NCBI RefSeq assembly: GCF_900094545.1
Contig: NZ_FMAH01000022.1
Coordinates: 1 to 64,000 of the forward strand
DNA length: 64,000 nt
DNA from: Martinezella miluonensis
GTDB lineage: Bacteria; Pseudomonadota; Alphaproteobacteria; Rhizobiales; Rhizobiaceae
Reading direction: 5' to 3'
The position numbers and the translations under genes were made by a program. The notes below the pieces were generated by a model that did no database searches, was not told the DNA's origin, and worked only from the letters and a program-made list of their open reading frames with translations. This document shows positions 63,605-64,000 of the stretch, one piece after another (positions within the stretch are counted from its first letter, which is position 1; each line of letters opens with the position of its first letter).

Positions 63605-64000
63605 TTAGGCAAACGATCCTAGATAGGTCATCTTGCCGACCGGCAGACCACGGCTGCGCAAGATGCAGTGCGCCGTGGTGATATGGAAGAAGAAGTTCGG
63701 CAGCGCGAACTTCGCAAGATAATCCTCGCCCTTGAACACGGTCTTATTGCCGCCCGGCGAGATCGTGACCTCACGCGTTTCGCTGCCTTCCAAAGCTTCC
63801 GGCGTCACCGTCGCCAGGAAATCCTGTGTTTTCTTCAGGCGTTCGCGCAGGTCGGCGACTGTCGTCTCATTGTCTTCGAAGCGTGGGGCATCGACGCCGG
63901 CCAGCCTGGCGATGGCGAGTTTCGCGGCGTCGGAAGCGCGCTGAAATTGGCCGGAAAGCGGCAGCATATCGTCGAAGAGGCGTGCTGCGACGAGCTCTTT
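63605..64000 (-). CDS. DUF1993-type protein, cut by window edge
   Basis: The frame is open to the end of the window, so the N-terminus lies beyond it. The visible 131 residues read KELVAARLFDDMLPLSGQFQ, then ARLAGVDAPRF and end with PNFFFHITTAHCILRSRGLP and GKMTYLGSF. This is the style of DUF1993 proteins, a DinB-like helical family of unknown function. The Met at 63967 is internal, not a start. It converges with the sulfatase gene. Confidence 0.75.
   Translation of the reverse strand, partial: KELVAARLFDDMLPLSGQFQRASDAAKLAIARLAGVDAPRFEDNETTVADLRERLKKTQDFLATVTPEALEGSETREVTISPGGNKTVFKGEDYLAKFALPNFFFHITTAHCILRSRGLPVGKMTYLGSFA

Overview
The window looks like a chromosomal or chromid segment of a member of the Rhizobiaceae (Rhizobium/Agrobacterium group). 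Reasons seen in the sequence are moderately high GC, a Ti-plasmid-type traA/traC/traD set, an ExoB-like UDP-glucose 4-epimerase, short XRE regulators of a style common in rhizobia, and many IS110-family remnants. All family names come from reading the translations; no database search was possible.

Region 1 (1-1.47 kb) is an insertion-sequence graveyard (IS110, IS5, IS110 fragments). Region 2 (1.47-23.3 kb) is a surface polysaccharide locus. It holds an ABC-2 exporter (Wzm/Wzt), a complete dTDP-L-rhamnose set (RmlA, B, C, D), a UDP-GlcNAc 2-epimerase (WecB type), a CapK/PaaK-like adenylate-forming enzyme, a polysaccharide-deacetylase-like protein, an extended SDR epimerase and seven GT4-type glycosyltransferases. 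One of these is fused to a rhamnan-synthesis F domain and another carries three N-terminal repeats. Minus-strand genes from 10.5 to 1.5 kb are tightly packed, mostly with overlapping start/stop codons, and look like one operon. Genes from about 14 to 21 kb are more AT-rich, which suggests separate acquisition.

Region 3 (23.3-29.9 kb) has an intact IS110 element, then the ligase/polymerase-type membrane protein (WaaL/Wzy family), the initiating sugar-phosphate transferase, an SDR epimerase and a TviB-type UDP-sugar dehydrogenase. Together with region 2 this supports one pathway: priming on a lipid carrier, glycosyl transfer in the cytoplasm, ABC export, and ligation to lipid A-core.

Region 4 (29.9-37.8 kb) contains IS110, Tn3 and ISKra4-like wreckage, an MFS transporter, an AraC-type regulator, an autotransporter with HAF-type repeats and a 15-bp tandem-repeat linker, a strong terminator and a DUF746-type zinc/HTH protein. 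Region 5 (38.0-51.9 kb) is a 4192-residue two-partner-secretion exoprotein resembling CdiA/FhaB. It is followed by a probable immunity gene, a decayed DUF746 fragment in inverted orientation, and an orphan toxin tail directly abutting a second small gene. No TpsB/CdiB gene is in the window.

Region 6 (52.2-60.8 kb) is a degraded conjugative module: an AbiEi/AbiEii toxin-antitoxin pair with a truncated toxin, traD-traC divergent from a full-length traA relaxase-helicase with a possible oriT between them, two XRE regulators and a truncated aldehyde dehydrogenase. Region 7 (61-64 kb) looks like ordinary chromosome: exoB-like galE, a sulfatase-family hydrolase and a DUF1993-type protein running off the window.
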